Below, in pieces: positions 1 through 14,100 of a stretch of 64,000 nucleotides of DNA. Origin of the DNA: Triops longicaudatus. Taxonomy: Eukaryota > Arthropoda > Branchiopoda > Notostraca > Triopsidae. Each line of letters opens with the position of its first letter. Positions within the stretch are counted from its first letter, which is position 1. The stretch spans positions 1 through 64,000 of the forward strand of contig JAGQDJ010000224.1 in the NCBI GenBank assembly GCA_022885665.1, in the 5' to 3' direction. A program made the translations under genes and the position numbers. The notes under the pieces were generated by a model that searched no databases, was not told the origin of the DNA, and was given only the letters and a program-made list of their open reading frames with translations.

Positions 1-3000
1 GTTTAGGTCACTTAAGGCATAAACAAATGGGGAAAGGCACAAGTCATTTCAAATGTATGCAAAAAAAAGAACTTTCCGTGCTTCAGCACGGAACAAGTGA
101 ACTTACATATATTTCCACCCTTTCGTGCCTACTATTTTTTTTCACGTCTAGCTCCCCCACTTTGGTTTGTAGTTTTGTTTCTGAAGCTCCATTATATTTT
201 ATCGTCATCCTCAGGGAAAAAAGAAACGGAGAAAGGTTTGTGCTTTCTGCCATTTTTCATTTCTTTTACAAACGTTGTTGAATCAGGCCAAGTAATACTT
301 ATCCATGATTCTCCCAGCATGCCTTAGCAGGTCTCACTTGTCAACAACACCCCCGCCTATTCAGCCCCTCCAAACCCTCGTCCTCTCCTGTCTCAGATAG
401 GTCTCCTCCTGTCTCCTCCTCTTATTCATATCCAGTAGCTATCAAAGCTGCTTGGCTCGTTATAACAAGTCTCTTACCTTACTCTTGCTATAAACGCCAC
501 GTGTCGAGTAAATTGATCTTCTCCGCGTATGTCAAAAGGCAGCCAATCTTACTATTCCAAAGCCACGTAAGAGCAAACTTGAAATAATGCTTCTTTTTTC
601 CGAGGCGTGCCGGAAGAGAGCTGCATACTACTTTATCAGCAATTGGAAATTTAAAGAAAGGGATAAAAAAGCACCTCCTCCATGGTTTTGCCCTGTTCTA
701 CTACTCACGAATTTGATCTTGAGTTTTTGCTATCTTGCTCTTAAATGAGTACTTTCATTCTTGTTTCAGTTTTCGGGAAGTAAAGGAAATTTTCACGTAC
801 TTGCAAGCTTGGAAGATACATATGCATATCTTAAATCGCCCTGACAAAATAAGCAAAATCCTTACAATATAAATATGAGGAACTTAGTCAGAAACCGTTT
901 GTCATTGTCCTCGAGAAGGACGGACGCAGTGGTCATAGCGACATTGAAAAACGCTGTTAAAATTCGTTCGAATTTTTTTTACCCATCCTGTTTTTTCAAG
1001 AACGTTCGGCTTGAAAAATTCATGTCCAGCATAGGCAATAATGCACGTCTAAAGAGAGGGATCTCCCAGGAGTATGGGTGGATGGGAGGAAGAGAAAAAA
1101 GTAGAAAACGTCAATGTCAAATGAGTAAATGATCTTATATCACGACATCGCTAAGCTTAAAAAGGATGGTGGCAAAGGGTCATTGTTGATAGTAAAGAAC
1201 TGCCCCCTTCCAAAGATTTATCATGCACTCCCTGAGGTATTTGTCCTATTAAACAGCTCTGGACCATTTTCTTCGTGGGGAGTTGGGGATGGGTTCAGTG
1301 GGCTAGAACAGCTGTGTCGGCAAGATGAGTGAAAAGACCTACGGATAGGTTCATTTGCTTCTCAATCACCATTACTTGGAATAAGATTCAATTGCGTCTA
1401 ACTTTTCTGTAAGAAAATTGTACGGGTTCGTGCCATTCGGAAAACATTCAATATTTAAATATTAAAAACTATCATTTTATTAATATGGGTATGAACATAT
1501 TATCGACAGTAAAGTTTCAGTAATAGTCTTTAACACATTTCAGTAAGTCTTCGTCCGGAGAATATTTATCGCATTCGTGACGTATACATCAATCTCTGAA
1601 AAAAATTTAGAAATCAAGACTTAATGTAGGTTACAGTGTATTTTGTTTAACTCATTATTGAAAACATGTTTGGAGCACAATAGTTATTGTGGAGAAATAA
1701 CCTGAATAACTTTAAGAAGTCCTCGGGGTATAACTCCAAGGATAGAGCGTTTGATTGTTTCCATTAATTGATCGTTATTTCCCAGTAAACTTTGCAAATT
1801 ACTCACTTGTTTGTAATTTACTAAGCATTTCCCCCCAAATCGCCCAATAACGTGCAAAATGTGTTGTGACAAAGATATTTTCCGTCGAGAATTTGTGATG
1901 ATTTTCAGAGAGCTTGTGGTGCAGTCGACCAAAGTAGTTTTAAGTACGTTATTTCCGTTTAGTTACGTAAAGTGCATCGTAGCCTGTAGCGTCTACTGAA
2001 TCGCTTGGCTAGTTTCTGCACTGAACACAGTCCGTGTCCATGGCGGACACCTTACATAGGCGGTAGCGGTTATGTTTATTTCAGAATTTCAGTTCCAAGC
2101 TTTAAGTTGCTTAGTTCTGCGTGTCCTTCTAGTTTGATGAACAAATGACATGCGAGTTATGAAATCTCGAAAAACAGTCACAAGAAAACGTACTTGGAAG
2201 AGGTGGAATATTTAGAATCAAAACTACTTTCTGGACGAATATTTTTTAAATCGACTGAAAAATTCAGTAGGCAGGGTGTACAGTTGTTTTATTTTTTTAT
2301 TGTGTAACCTAGGAAAGAAGTCCAGTTTAGAGAGCACTTTATACCGAATAGAAGAAAGTGCAAGTTAGCTTTAAACTTTAAACAACGTCCTGTTCAGCTG
2401 AGTTGTAGAAAACTTCAAGCTCATAAATGAGTACATATGAGGACAGCGTTGTATCTTTTAATGAATGCTTGTTATTGATAACTGCAATACTGTGCCTTAA
2501 AATGTTTGCTCAAAATTTGAAAAAAAAATGCTGGAAGTTCTCTTTCGTTAACATCGCGCGTCTTCTCGAGGAAGCATTAATATCTTCCGCGGCGGCTCAA
2601 GAAATCGAACTCGGCGCTGTTGCACCAATTACGCCTATTTTGCGTAAGTTACCTCGGCCATTTTCTCAGCATAAGTAAAACGCACAGTGCTACACAACGC
2701 TTATCGATGCACTTAAGATGTATGACGAAACTTTGTGTTCTTTTTGATCGGAGATTGTATTAGGTTGCCTTTTTAAAATTGGAAGATCATATTAGCTAAT
2801 CTGTGCACGTGCATAACAATATAGGAATCAAGTTGTGTAGGAAGTTTTGAAACCCAGGCTGACGAAAGAAATAGGCGCAATACTACGAATTTAAAAAAAA
2901 AAAATAAACACGAGCTCCCGGGAACTTCGTGGAGCTTTGTTCATATAGTTTTTGTAATAATTATATAGTAATTGACTTCTTTTCTGTGTATTTCTTCGTT

Positions 3001-5330
3001 CTGCAGCAAAAAAGCTCAGTGTCAGGTTGCTTTGTTCCCAGCCTCAAGTTTCCGTTCAAAACGAGTTTTTGCAGCCATCACAAAGCTTCCGCCAATCCAG
3101 AAACGGGCCAAGTACTTAGTTTTCGCTATGTTAAGTCCAAGTACTGAAGCAGTTTGACAGGGCTTGAAGCATACTGGGTTTATTTATTCTGTTCTTTCGG
3201 TACACTCTTGTTTAGGCCAAAGATGTTTATGGGCTTGCACTGTTTGTCGAGCTGAAAAAGGGCCAGAGAGAACAAGCCTTTTTCATAACGTAGCAACCAA
3301 CCTACGAAACCCCTAAACATCGGAAGTAAGTACTTTCCCTGTTCGACAAACTCGGCGGGAATCGTACGCGCACTTTTTTCCTGACGCTGTAACTCATTAT
3401 GAGACTTGTATCTAGGGAAAGGTTTAGGCCGCGCTTTGAATGTCATGATGATTGCAGCAAGTTGTTGACTATAAGCCTGGCAAAAACGTCAGCTGTTGCC
3501 GTATAAAATTTGTTGACGATTCTTCCTGAAAGAAAAGTCATTGACTTGTCCTGAAGAAAACGCGCCGAAAAGGTTATCAGTAAATAACACCTATTCTATC
3601 CTGGCTGAAATTTTGTCGTGACTTGCAACAGGAAATGCGTTTTGTTTCGTAGATATCATTTTCCCTTCGAGACCTTTTGTTAATTATATAGCTTCCTTTA
3701 AAAAATTTTGAACGGCGTTCCTAGGCGGATGTAAGTTAGAACTTCCAGGAATTTTCTTTTAATGTTGCTTTACTAGCACTCACATGTATACGTTTCTTTT
3801 TTATTTTTGTTCCTTATCTAAAAAATTTGAAGTTTCTTAAATGTGAAAAGAGCGATTTAAAAGAAGTAAAAGATCTCAAATGTCTTTTTCCTTTGCAAAA
3901 AGCAATTCCGTTGAATCTTTCGTACCGCTTTTCTTTCTTACTTTTTTACGCAAAATATTTTACGAAGAACCTTTTCTTTCTTAAACTTAGTTTAAAGCGA
4001 TTAGGGAGCAAAAACTTTGGATTTATTTTTACCACCGAAAGTCAGAAAAAGTCTTTAAATAGCTCCCAAATCGAACTAAGAGTTTGTACAGTGCATTTCT
4101 GTGATCCTTTGCATCAACAGCCGAATCCCGAATTTGTGGGTCGGAGAGCTCCTCAGTTTTTTGTCGGGTTTTCACTGCCTTGGCGCCAAATCGGCAGATG
4201 CTTGGAATTCATTGGTATGGGGTGGTTCGAAGCGCTAGTGGGAGGAATAGGGAATATGGTCGTTGATTCTCTTTTCTCCTTTTCTGAACATCATCGACAA
4301 GCTGGAAGTGAGCAATAAGCATGTAAATTGGACCCCACCTCAAACGTACTATAAGTAAGCTCCGCCGCTTAGCTTCTAAGCGTTTCAAGCCTTTTTGTTT
4401 CCTTTGATTTCTTCGATAGACCAAAAAGAACTACAGCCCCAGGGTCCATTTGCATCTGCTTACTATGCAAATGACTGTACCGTCTTTAGCCCGGAGATCC
4501 CTTATAGTTGAATGAGCAGCTCAGCCACAAATTCGCGTAGAAATGTGGCAGCAATAGCCCTTCCTCAAACTAGAGACATGTCTCTTCTAGCAAAACAATA
4601 ATATTAAGCACTTGAGAGGGAAAAGGGTGAGGGTTACGACATTTATCTCGACTTTTAGTCCTGCTTTAATTCGCTACTATTTTCTTTTCTTCAACAAAAT
4701 AAAACTGCTTTAAAAGTCAAGAGCAACGAATGCATCGTATGATATAAGCCCTACGAGCTTGTACATATTTGACAGGTTGTGAGAAGTTAGTGTGTGTAGT
4801 GTTGAGACTTGACGCTTTTATGACTAGTTGCATAGCTAATGTCAGCATCGAAGGATGGGTCGGAAAGGTTGGGGAGGATGCTAAGGTCGCCTGCAGCGGG
4901 GCGGGTGCTGCGGGCTAGGGGAAAGAACTGGGCACGGAAGCAGGACTTTTGGGTCTGGAGTACGGAGAAACGAACGGCAAAATCCACCCAGTAGTTCTTT
5001 CCCCCATCTCTCTTTGAGGACTTTGCTTTAAAGTTTGAGTGCGTTATAGTGGTAAACAAGATCGGGAAGCTTAGAACCTGTATCATGAAAGGAAAATACA
5101 AGAATGGTAACGTAGCGCGTTACCTTATCCGTAATGTTCCCTCTTTTCCCCTGGTGTGTTCTTCAGTGCCAATCAAGCTTCTACCAAGGGGAAGCAGAAG
5201 GTCGAGTTTGAAGTTGTGAATGTGGTTTCAAGTAAAGTTTTCATTATGCAAATTCTGGGTAAAGTTGCAGTTCGCAGTTGGCGTATACGCAAATAAACGC
5301 GAAACATTCTTCAAAGTGGCGCATTTATTC
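1..5330. other. Gene-free stretch at window start
   Basis: I recognise no gene here. The longest open frame (3,827-4,318, +) starts at a non-ATG codon, resembles no family I know and has no convincing splice sites, so I leave it out. Positions 38-68 contain a 20-nt stretch that matches the inner part of the MITE at 6,844-7,044 at about 18 positions, next to a short A-run. This may be a decayed copy of that element. The rest is AT-rich DNA without visible structure. Confidence 0.6.
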
Positions 5331-5334
5331 GTTG

Positions 5335-5492
<158 letters not shown>

Positions 5493-5530
5493 TTTGGTGT
5501 GTGTGTGCACCCCCCACCCCCCTGAGCCCC

Positions 5531-5556
5531 GAGCTAAAATCCTGTGTACGGGCTCT
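5531..5556. mobile_element. Remnant right end of a MITE, same family as 6,844-7,044
   Basis: The sequence GCTAAAATCCTGTGTACGGG matches the right terminal region of the 6,844-7,044 element (GCCAAAATCCTGGGTACGGC) with a few mismatches. It ends in GGGCTCT where the better copy has GGCCCTG. No matching left end is visible on the other side of the microsatellite, so this copy is truncated or very diverged. Confidence 0.55.
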
Positions 5557-5740
5557 TCCGTCGACAAACAAGTTCCAATTCTACAGGGCTTGAAAATATT
5601 CTTTTGCAGTCACGTGTTTGTTTTAGAACCCGGTGAAAGTCGCGACAAGTTGCAAGCAGAAATGCATTTAATTTCGTAAAGTAAACACGCAGAAGATAGC
5701 TCGAAAAACCGTTGACGAGAGCCTCGTTGACCTAATTTAT

Positions 5741-5784
5741 TGTAGCTGGTAGCTACTATATTAATACAGTAGCTACCAGCTACA
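5741..5784. repeat. Perfect 17-bp inverted repeat, 10-nt loop
   Basis: Arms TGTAGCTGGTAGCTACT (5,741-5,757) and AGTAGCTACCAGCTACA (5,768-5,784) are exact reverse complements around the spacer ATATTAATAC. Each arm also carries the internal near-palindrome GTAGCT..AGCTAC. The structure could extrude as a cruciform or fold as a hairpin in RNA. No gene is nearby. It may be a minimal snap-back transposon remnant. Confidence 0.9.
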
Positions 5785-6843
5785 GATTGCGTGTACTGGT
5801 ACAGTGCAGTATACAAAATAGTCTTTATTTTTCTCTCCGTAAGTTCTTGTGTATGTATGGTACTTAAAAGAAGAACCAAACAAACTCCCCTATACCTAAT
5901 GCCACGGCAGTTACGCGAATCGGTAGAATCGGTAAACGGTTGAATCGATCGTGGTTAAATATTTTTCTCAACACATCGCAGGGAATCTTTCTTTCTTTAT
6001 TTTCACAAGTGTAGTCTGCATAAGGTCTGCATAAGGTTTTTGTGCGAAATAAGAGTGCTCCCGAGTTTTTGCGCAAGCGACGAAAGCGAGTGAAGTGACA
6101 AGTGACATGTAATGCACACAGGACGATGTAAAGAAAGTCTACTTGCCTGTACAATTTACCCCAGGTTTTTACTTTTTATTTAGGCAACTCAAATCGATTG
6201 CACTGCAGTCATACTGTATTGAAAGAGAAGGCTAGTTTTTGTTGTTTTCTCAGGCAAAAATAAATCGCTGTGCGAGCGCAGATAGTGTATAGGAAAAAAA
6301 GTTTCAAGTTAAAAACAAGGAGAGAATCTGGAAAATTTTTGGGAATTGTACGTCTTCAGAAATTATGCAGGTATTGGCTAAATAAACATGCAGTTGGAAC
6401 TCCGATTTTGTTTACCCCGAGTACGGAAATTTGTCAAGCATCTCTACAATATTTTATTTAGCAATGGTTTTCGCTTTGATTTTGAAGAATTTTCCGTATA
6501 GTGCAAGATTTTTTAATGATGGTCTCAGAGAAGTCCCGTCACAGTATAAATGGAACTTATTTTCGCATAGAATTCTGCATTTTTCAAAAATATTTGTAAC
6601 GAAAAGTCACAGTCCATGTTTGCACTGCCATCTAAATGTGCTACCGAGCGAAGTTGAACGGATTATCGTGCTGCCTTCGCTTGGTAACACGTGTTTCAGT
6701 GACTCTGGAAACTCAGCCTTACAAAAATAAAAGTCTTTAATTTTTTTTTATTTGTAAACCTCGGTTCGACGTTCCCTAACACAGAAATTTGAAGAACAAT
6801 ATTCAGAGCAGCATGCTGATCACAGTCGGAAATGACATGTCAC
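5785..6843. other. Stretch without recognisable gene
   Basis: Only short open frames without family resemblance occur here. A small direct duplication (TCTGCATAAGG twice) lies near 6,015-6,035. I see nothing else that can be supported. Confidence 0.6.
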
Positions 6844-6933
6844 CAAGGCCGTACCCAGGGGGAGGGGTTAGAGGGTTGACCTCCCACCCCTGGAGGTTTT
6901 ATTTATTATGGAGGAGACACAAATGATTTCAAA

Positions 6934-6978
<45 letters not shown>

Positions 6979-7044
6979 CAAATGAACTCCTCTTCCCCTG
7001 AACTGCAAAACCCCCTGCCAGCCAAAATCCTGGGTACGGCCCTG
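6844..7044. mobile_element. Non-autonomous hAT-like MITE with internal poly(A)40
   Basis: The left end CAAGGCCGTACCCAGG and the right end CCTGGGTACGGCCCTG form terminal inverted repeats of about 15 bp with one mismatch. The flanking octamers CATGTCAC (left) and TATGCCAC (right) agree at 6 of 8 positions, as expected for the aged 8-bp target duplication of hAT elements. The roughly 200-bp interior has no transposase. It holds an uninterrupted run of 40 A at 6,937-6,976. Assignment to the hAT superfamily rests only on the end sequence style (CAG..GG) and duplication length. Confidence 0.8.
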
Positions 7045-10000
7045 TATGCCACTGATTTGGCTTCTACTGGACTGGGTGTATTTTTTTTTTCACGTGCAAA
7101 ATCAATCTTAATCTCATCTAATGTCTCGTTTGTGCGAATCTTTTCAGCCAACAGATAGCTCATTGTAAATACAGTAATAATCCTGGAGGAAAAATGTGGC
7201 CTCTCTCATGGTGAAGCCTTCTTGGCACCCTTCACGTTCTGATTTCCGGTCGCATTCTAATCCGTTTAGCATTAGTTAATATTGGGTTGGTCGGCTTTCA
7301 CCAGCGTAAAAACTGCTGAGCCTGCAAAGTTTCCTTTTATATACACGTCAGACCGGTTCGCAAAATTTGGGAGACAGGAGTTAGAAAGCTTGCCAAGCGT
7401 CAGTCAAGACGTAAGGATTTTCAGGACGTTTACTACAGTATTTTGCAAGTGTTTAAAGCTTTGACATACCGTATAATTCTGTCGGGGTCCCTTGCAAATA
7501 TACGGAGTATCTCATGCATTGCTGAAAAACGGTATTCTGTGTTATTTGATCCTTAAATAAAAGAACGATTGTACGGTAAATCTCTGAAGCACCTTTTAGT
7601 CCAACTCCTAGAGGCACCTTTTAAAGGCACTCCCTTAAATGACCACGCTAAATTGAATTAGTTAGAAAGGATTACTGTGTACCAATCTTCTATCAAGTTA
7701 ACGCTTTTCCCTAGAAATCTACTCAGTTGTTACTTCTGCATAGCGCAGCTTTCAACGTGGAGATGGTCCTTGTTTGGTTTGACAGATGTAAGATTTGATC
7801 CGTTCGGATCCAGGAATCTATTACGCAGCACTTTAAGTTGTTGGTTGGTACGATGTATTTTCTCTTAGGAGTATAAATTGAATAACTGTTTTACGTTACA
7901 TTAAAACAACATCTCTGTATTACAAGTTAACTAATTTGAGATGAAACTATGCGCCACGCAACAGTAAAAATAATAGTTAACACTAGCCTTATTTCCCGTG
8001 TTCTCTGCCTTACAATTTCCGGACTTTAATATGTTTAACTTTTTTTCGCTTCGTTGTTTAGGTATATTTTGAGCAGAGCTAGGTAAAGTTCAAAAGTGTT
8101 TGTTAAATTTAATCTGAATTAGTTTAAGTTGAATTTGATTTTAATGTGACCAGGGCTCCCTTCTCAACTAATATATTGTGACTTAGGTAGGATTTAAGCA
8201 GGTGCCCGCTGGGCTTAACTGTGTGTGGGGGGAATAACTTTGTAAGAAATCAGAACTTTGGAAAGATTCAGCTCGCAATCGATGTGTGTGACTTAAATAC
8301 ACTAAAAGTTGAATATCTATTTTAGTTAGTCCATGCTTTTTATTGAACCACAGTCTGTTTGAATTTGTTCAACATAAAACGATTGATTGGTATTACTGAT
8401 GAAAAGACATGCTTAAGCTTCGATATAATGTCACAACGTTCAGGAGAAGGGAACCTGCATCAGAATATTCATTATATTGTCAATAAGTCTAACCTGTACT
8501 CTTATGGGCAAAAGCTATAAAAACTTGGAATAAATCAAACGCATTTGCTTTTAGATAATTCCTGCGTTGAGAGCTCGTTTTTCACTAGACTCAACTTTGC
8601 ACGAAAATTTTTTTAAAAATTAAATTTGACTTGAAAATGTATCCGTAAAAACATGATAGAACTGACCCGCGTTCGTAATATTTCTCGGGTATGATTGTGA
8701 GTTTCCATCAAATTCAAGAATTACGTTTTCGTAGTATAAGTTCGTTATTGCCATTCCCGTTAGAACTCAATGCAGTCTGCTTTCTAAAGTCGAGAGTTGG
8801 AGCTTTTATCCTTTCCTTCCTCCGTTCCTTCCCTCTTTACCCTGGCTTGAAAGTCAATATAATCTGGTGATCGTTAAGTCTTGGGGTGTTTGCGAGGATC
8901 TCGGATGATTATATAGTCGCGTAAAAGCTTGCGTAACGGTCTTCTCTTGTCTGTTTGGGAAATAGAAGAACGACCAAGTTGTCACATCGTGATTAGACGC
9001 AAAAAGAGCCAAGGGTTTGCGTTGAAGAGTAAGAGCAGAGCCAGAGAAACTGAGACTCAGGGGGAGAGAGAAGGGTCCTGATTATTGGTCAGAGATTGGT
9101 AAAAGCACTAAAGACACAAAAAGCTGCATCGATGGGTAGAAAGGGTTAAAGGTTACCAGTTTTCAGAGAATCATCTCCGTGCTTTTTTTCACAGTTTCAG
9201 GGGGAAAAGCTCAAGTAGGAGGTGCACCCGAGTGCGAACATGTAAAAGACTGTTGTAGTGGATGACCGTTCTTGTTCCATAACAAAAGTGTGAGGTTTTC
9301 GGAGGGAAAGGAGTCAAGTTAGCACTGTAATGACTCGCCATCGAAGAGGTTATGGGAAAGGATTATTACCTAAGTGTACCGTCGATCTGACGGGTTTCAA
9401 TAAATAAAAATGGTGTCCTTTCGTCTTAACGCGCTTCTCTTTTTCTTTCTCCTTTTTCGTGTCCTAGGATACCTTTTTGTAACGCTAAGAGCTTTCTTCC
9501 ATTAGGAATGATACAAGACAAAAATCTAACAACAGCTGGCAATGGTTTACATGGCTTATTTCTGCTTTTTGATAACGACAAGAAGGCTGTGTAAGATTGT
9601 TGATCGTTTACGGCCTATTGTATGGAAGAAAGAGTCTCATGAGGTGGTCGGAGTTTGGAGTTCAGCAGTATAATTATTTCTTCCACAAGCTCTTCGATTT
9701 CTGGTGTTTTAGTTTTCTCTATCTTTTGTATGCATAGGGATAGTAGTTTAAGAAAAGGTGGGAGGGAGGGAGAGCAAAGCATTAACTGAGCAGAATGGAA
9801 TAAAGAACGCGTTACATTCGGTTCCTTTTCGTCCGATCGGGAAGAGTGAAGATTCTTCACAGTAAAAGCATAGAACTCAGGTTTCACTGGTCTTTTACAG
9901 CAATAGGAGCAGAAATGGAGGATATAGTTGGGAGGTTGCTGATGGGGCGGTTGGGTGCATGCTCAGGGCGATATTGAGCGGTGGGCACGGATCCAAAGCG

Positions 10001-13000
10001 TGAAACATTCTTATTTTTCTTACAAATCTTCTTTCCATCAATCCTTGAGTCTTTTCTTTACCCCCCTTTTGCCTCCAGTCACCTCTTCGCCGTAAAGTCT
10101 CCCAAAAGTATGGCTGATACTTGTAGGTTGATATTCAAGTATGATGTCGCTTGGAGTATTGAAATGGGCAGTAATATGCCAGCGTCTCCACATTTCATTG
10201 GACCGGACTATACAATATAGAAATGCACATGGTGGGTAATGGTTCGATTTTAGTTTGGCTGAAAAGTTTGTACTATCTCTCAAAGTTCATCTCGAAAGGT
10301 TCAAACGGTGTTCTGCGAAAACTGTAATCCAAGCTTTTTGGACACCAGGACTCCGAAGCTCCGTACCGTGTAGCAATCTTTGCAAGTGTGCTGGCGTCAC
10401 AAGAACTAACGTCATTCGCGTACATCTGATCAGTGGGAGCGAGTCAATCGAATATGTTAAATGTACAGGCCTATGCACGTGTGTGTGTTGGCTGGAGGTT
10501 GGCTACTCGCCTTTCTTGTGTCACCGACTGTGTTTTCGCCGAATTTCTTCCTGACGAATTCTCAAGTAATCCATGAGATTCGTATTGGCAGCCTGTTATG
10601 TGGTATAATAATAATAGGCCTAAGACACTCAGATTCTTCCCTTAGTTTTCACAGAAAAAGTACCTTCATCTAAAATGCACTTTACAAATATATTTAGAGC
10701 TAGGACTAACTCTTATCTTGTGAAAACAAATGGAAATAACTTAGTAGCGCTCTTTTACTATTCTCTTTCGATATAAGTTTATAATCCTGTAGGAAAGTAA
10801 AAGATATATGTTATACCACATTTGGATTACTTCTTTGATGTGACTCTTTGTCGGGAACTTTCCGCACTGCCCAGACGATGTTGTGTAACTGATCTTAGAG
10901 AATTAAAGTGAAGAAGGAAAAAAGTTAGGCTTTCTTTTTTTCCTTTTGCTAAAAAAAGGTCCTGGTCCTCGCATTGGAAAGTGATACACGTACCACATTT
11001 ATTCTGATAAGGCACCTGTATACACGAACCACTTAAGGGAGAATAACATGGGAAATTGTTAAACATCATATTGTGAAAAGAATTAAAAAAAAATAGAAAC
11101 TGTTTAAATAGAAACTTTGCTTTCAGGGATTTCTACGGCAGTATTATGGACTTTTCTTCGGAAACATTTTTATTAAATTCGTAAATTATGAAATAAATCA
11201 ATTCGCGAGGAAAGTTCCCGAAATTATGGCTGGTTAAAGCGGCAGCTAGTTAAGGCGAATTCCAATAACACGGCTTCATGTGTATTAAATATGGATCATG
11301 CCGAGTAGAATTAGAGGTCCTATGATCGTCAAACTTTCGATAGCTTATAGGTTATAGCGGGAAGGGAAAGATGTGCCATTGCACGGGATCGTTCGGTAAA
11401 GAACGTTTTTTTTGGCAAACGTCTTGTCGCCTTTCACGTAAAGGAGTCATTGGGAGTTGACTTACGATCGGACCAATATGGAAGGGCGGGCCACGTGAAG
11501 AAAAATAGCACGTCTGTCGCTCGTTAAGTTAGAAGGAAAAGAAAGCAAAAAATGAGAAAAGGGTAGCAAAAAAGGGGGCGTAACGCTTTGCTAATAGATT
11601 TTTCGTTACTGCTGGCCTATTTGCTTTCCTGGGTTGGAAACTCGTTACCTTTTGTCGTCTAACGACTTTGAATTCCATTTTTCTTCACATTTTTCTCTCT
11701 GCCTTTGTTTTCCCAGATGTTCACAAGTTTACCATAACTGGTCGTTAAGGTCCCACACGCGAAAGTTGAAGATTCTTTTTGCAAGATTCTAAGAGGCGTA
11801 TGTCACGTTACATTGGAAAATTTAAAAGTTTTCCTTGACTGTTTATGATTAGCCCAAGCTTGAGAAGTTAGTGTTCAAAAGTTCCATCACATACAGCAAA
11901 GTTTTAAAGATGAACATCTCTCGGATGCTAAGTACCATCAGCAGTTAATTCTTGGTAGATATCAACTATTTTTCTGACTTAGTAATTTTTACTAGCGATT
12001 TTCTAATAGCAAAGAGAACCACATGACTTAATCACAATTTTCTCAAGCAAAAATTACTATAATCGTGCACAATTAAAATAAATCGTGCACACTTAGCCAC
12101 GTGTCTGCTCGCGCCAAAGTTCCTGAATAATACATGTAATTCTAGGAAAGTCGCTTCTAAGTCATCTCGATTTTCCGTTCTTCTTGACTGTCACATATCT
12201 CTGTCGGTCAGATCTGAGGATATGCGGCGAGCCCCGATAACAAAATGGCCTTTGGTTATTACTTTCGTAAGAAATTTTGTCTCTTAAATGAGCTTTGCAG
12301 GCTGAAGAGAAGTAACAACGGTTGTGTACGTGTAGTGTCAGAGAAAAGGAAGCAATTCATGGTCTGCATTGGTAAGTTAAGAATGGTCATACGATTAGTC
12401 CCTTTGTCAATACGGTAATCGAGTGACACATCTTGGAAGATAAGCATAGTAACTGGAATAACCTGTTTTACAACGGTACGCACACAAAAAGCTAGAGGAA
12501 CCTTAATTTTGCAAACACCTGTACGTTACTAGTAATGGTCATTTGATATACGCAACCCTTTAATTGTAATTATTCCTTCGACTCACCTGATCAGTGTCAA
12601 TAAAACGCATTGAATTGGCTCGCTCATGATGATCTCTACCCCAAGTCGTCTCTTTATCGTCGACAATGGTTTTAATGCGTATGGCGTTGCAAGTAAAAGT
12701 TAACGAGCTATGACGAAGCTCAGTTTAAGCTACCTACTGCAGTCTATTCTTTTATTTCCACCAGTTTTAGACGTAACTGCTTTCTGTATTTTAGAACAAA
12801 CATCAGAAATTTATAAAACGGTCTCGACGTTTAAACAAAGGAGCAAGTCCGGGACTTCGAAAACAGCGTAAATACTGACACAATTTCAAAATCTTTGGCT
12901 TCGACGAGAAACAGGTGTTCATTTACATTTTTTTATTCATAGCAATAAGAAATGATTGTAAACATCCGCTCGTGTCTCTTGTTAGAGATCTTAAAGTTAC

Positions 13001-14100
13001 CCCAGAATAAACGTGCTTTTAAAAATCTCTAAGCTGCTTCCAATCTTTAAACTTTTTCATGATTGTTACTGTATTTGTTTAACTATTCGGCTTCGAGTGC
13101 CTTTCGATTTTGACGCGAAACAAGTTTTCAGCCTTTTGCGCTACTTTTTGGGGTTGCGTTCTGTGGTGCAATGTTACTCACACAATGTTTGCTCGACAAT
13201 TTTCTTAGAAATAGGTCCTTCAGCAAAGAATCCCTTCGCAGACCTTTTGGTGTGTTAAATTTCCGCGATTTTCTTTCCCGAAAAGTTCGTCAATAGATAC
13301 AAAGCAACCATAAATACAATTACCTGTGTAGTTTTAATTAGGGGAGTAGATGTAGCGTTGCTGGGTTGGAAGAGCTGCAGTTGTAGCTTTTGTACGTTGT
13401 ATCGCCAAACTAAAATAAGTAGTACTCCAGTTTTGACAACTCCAATTATAGATGTTCGTGATTATCCAACTGCTTGCACAAATATTTTTCTGTGTGAACT
13501 GTGAGGTTTTACGTCATTTTTAGAGCACTTACTTGTGAGTAATTTAAAACCCTTCCACAGTCTCATGAAGTATCGTATAAGGACAGAAATACAAGTTATT
13601 TTTATTATTATTCTGCGTTGGTATTTTCCAAATATATTCCTGATGTGCTAAACATTTTTTTGTAAACTCCTCCGACTTGTCAACTAAAGAACGACCCTCC
13701 GGTCGAACTAGTTGACAAACTCGGAGTTCTACTGTATAACGAAACACTGAGCTGTATTGTTGTAGCTATGTTTTGATTCGTAAGTTCCTAATTGTGTCAT
13801 TATAAAGTTCCTAATATGTAACTATTGTGACATGATTACCAGACTTGAGTACCAGTTTTTCTTTTTCTAATAATGAAGTTTTACTCGGTACAACCGTTAA
13901 AATAAAGTCGTAGTGTATCTCAAGGAAATAAACCAAGGAAGTACAATAATAATTGAGATACCGTAAGAGTTATAAAACTCTATCATTAAGTAGAGAATTT
14001 TCCCCATTTCAGGAATCTGTTTACATAAACGCCGCTATATTGCAAAATTGCAATTGCCATTTAAAAATTAACCAAAAAGGAACCATCTTATACATCTGCA
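7045..14100. other. Gene-free stretch
   Basis: No conserved coding sequence is recognisable on either strand. The scattered open frames of 60-100 codons are about what chance gives in DNA of this composition. One weak candidate, a possible signal-peptide exon at 10,461-10,602, is listed separately. The region may be upstream or first-intron sequence of the dpr-like gene, whose 5' exons I could not find. Confidence 0.5.
10461..10602 (+). other. Possible signal-peptide exon for the dpr-like gene (weak)
   Basis: An ATG at 10,461 opens a frame beginning MYRPMHVCVLAGGWLLAFLV, which resembles a secretory signal. A possible donor (GTATAA) after 10,602 leaves phase 1, the phase needed by the first recognised dpr exon at 16,061. 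The donor is poor, the implied intron is 5.5 kb, and the sequence after the hydrophobic core does not resemble Dpr. This is a guess from phase and hydrophobicity only. Confidence 0.15.

Noticed and set aside
3827..4318. 163-codon open frame on the plus strand
   Set aside because: It begins at a TTG, has Phe/Leu/Lys-biased low-information composition and resembles no protein family; no splice context supports it.
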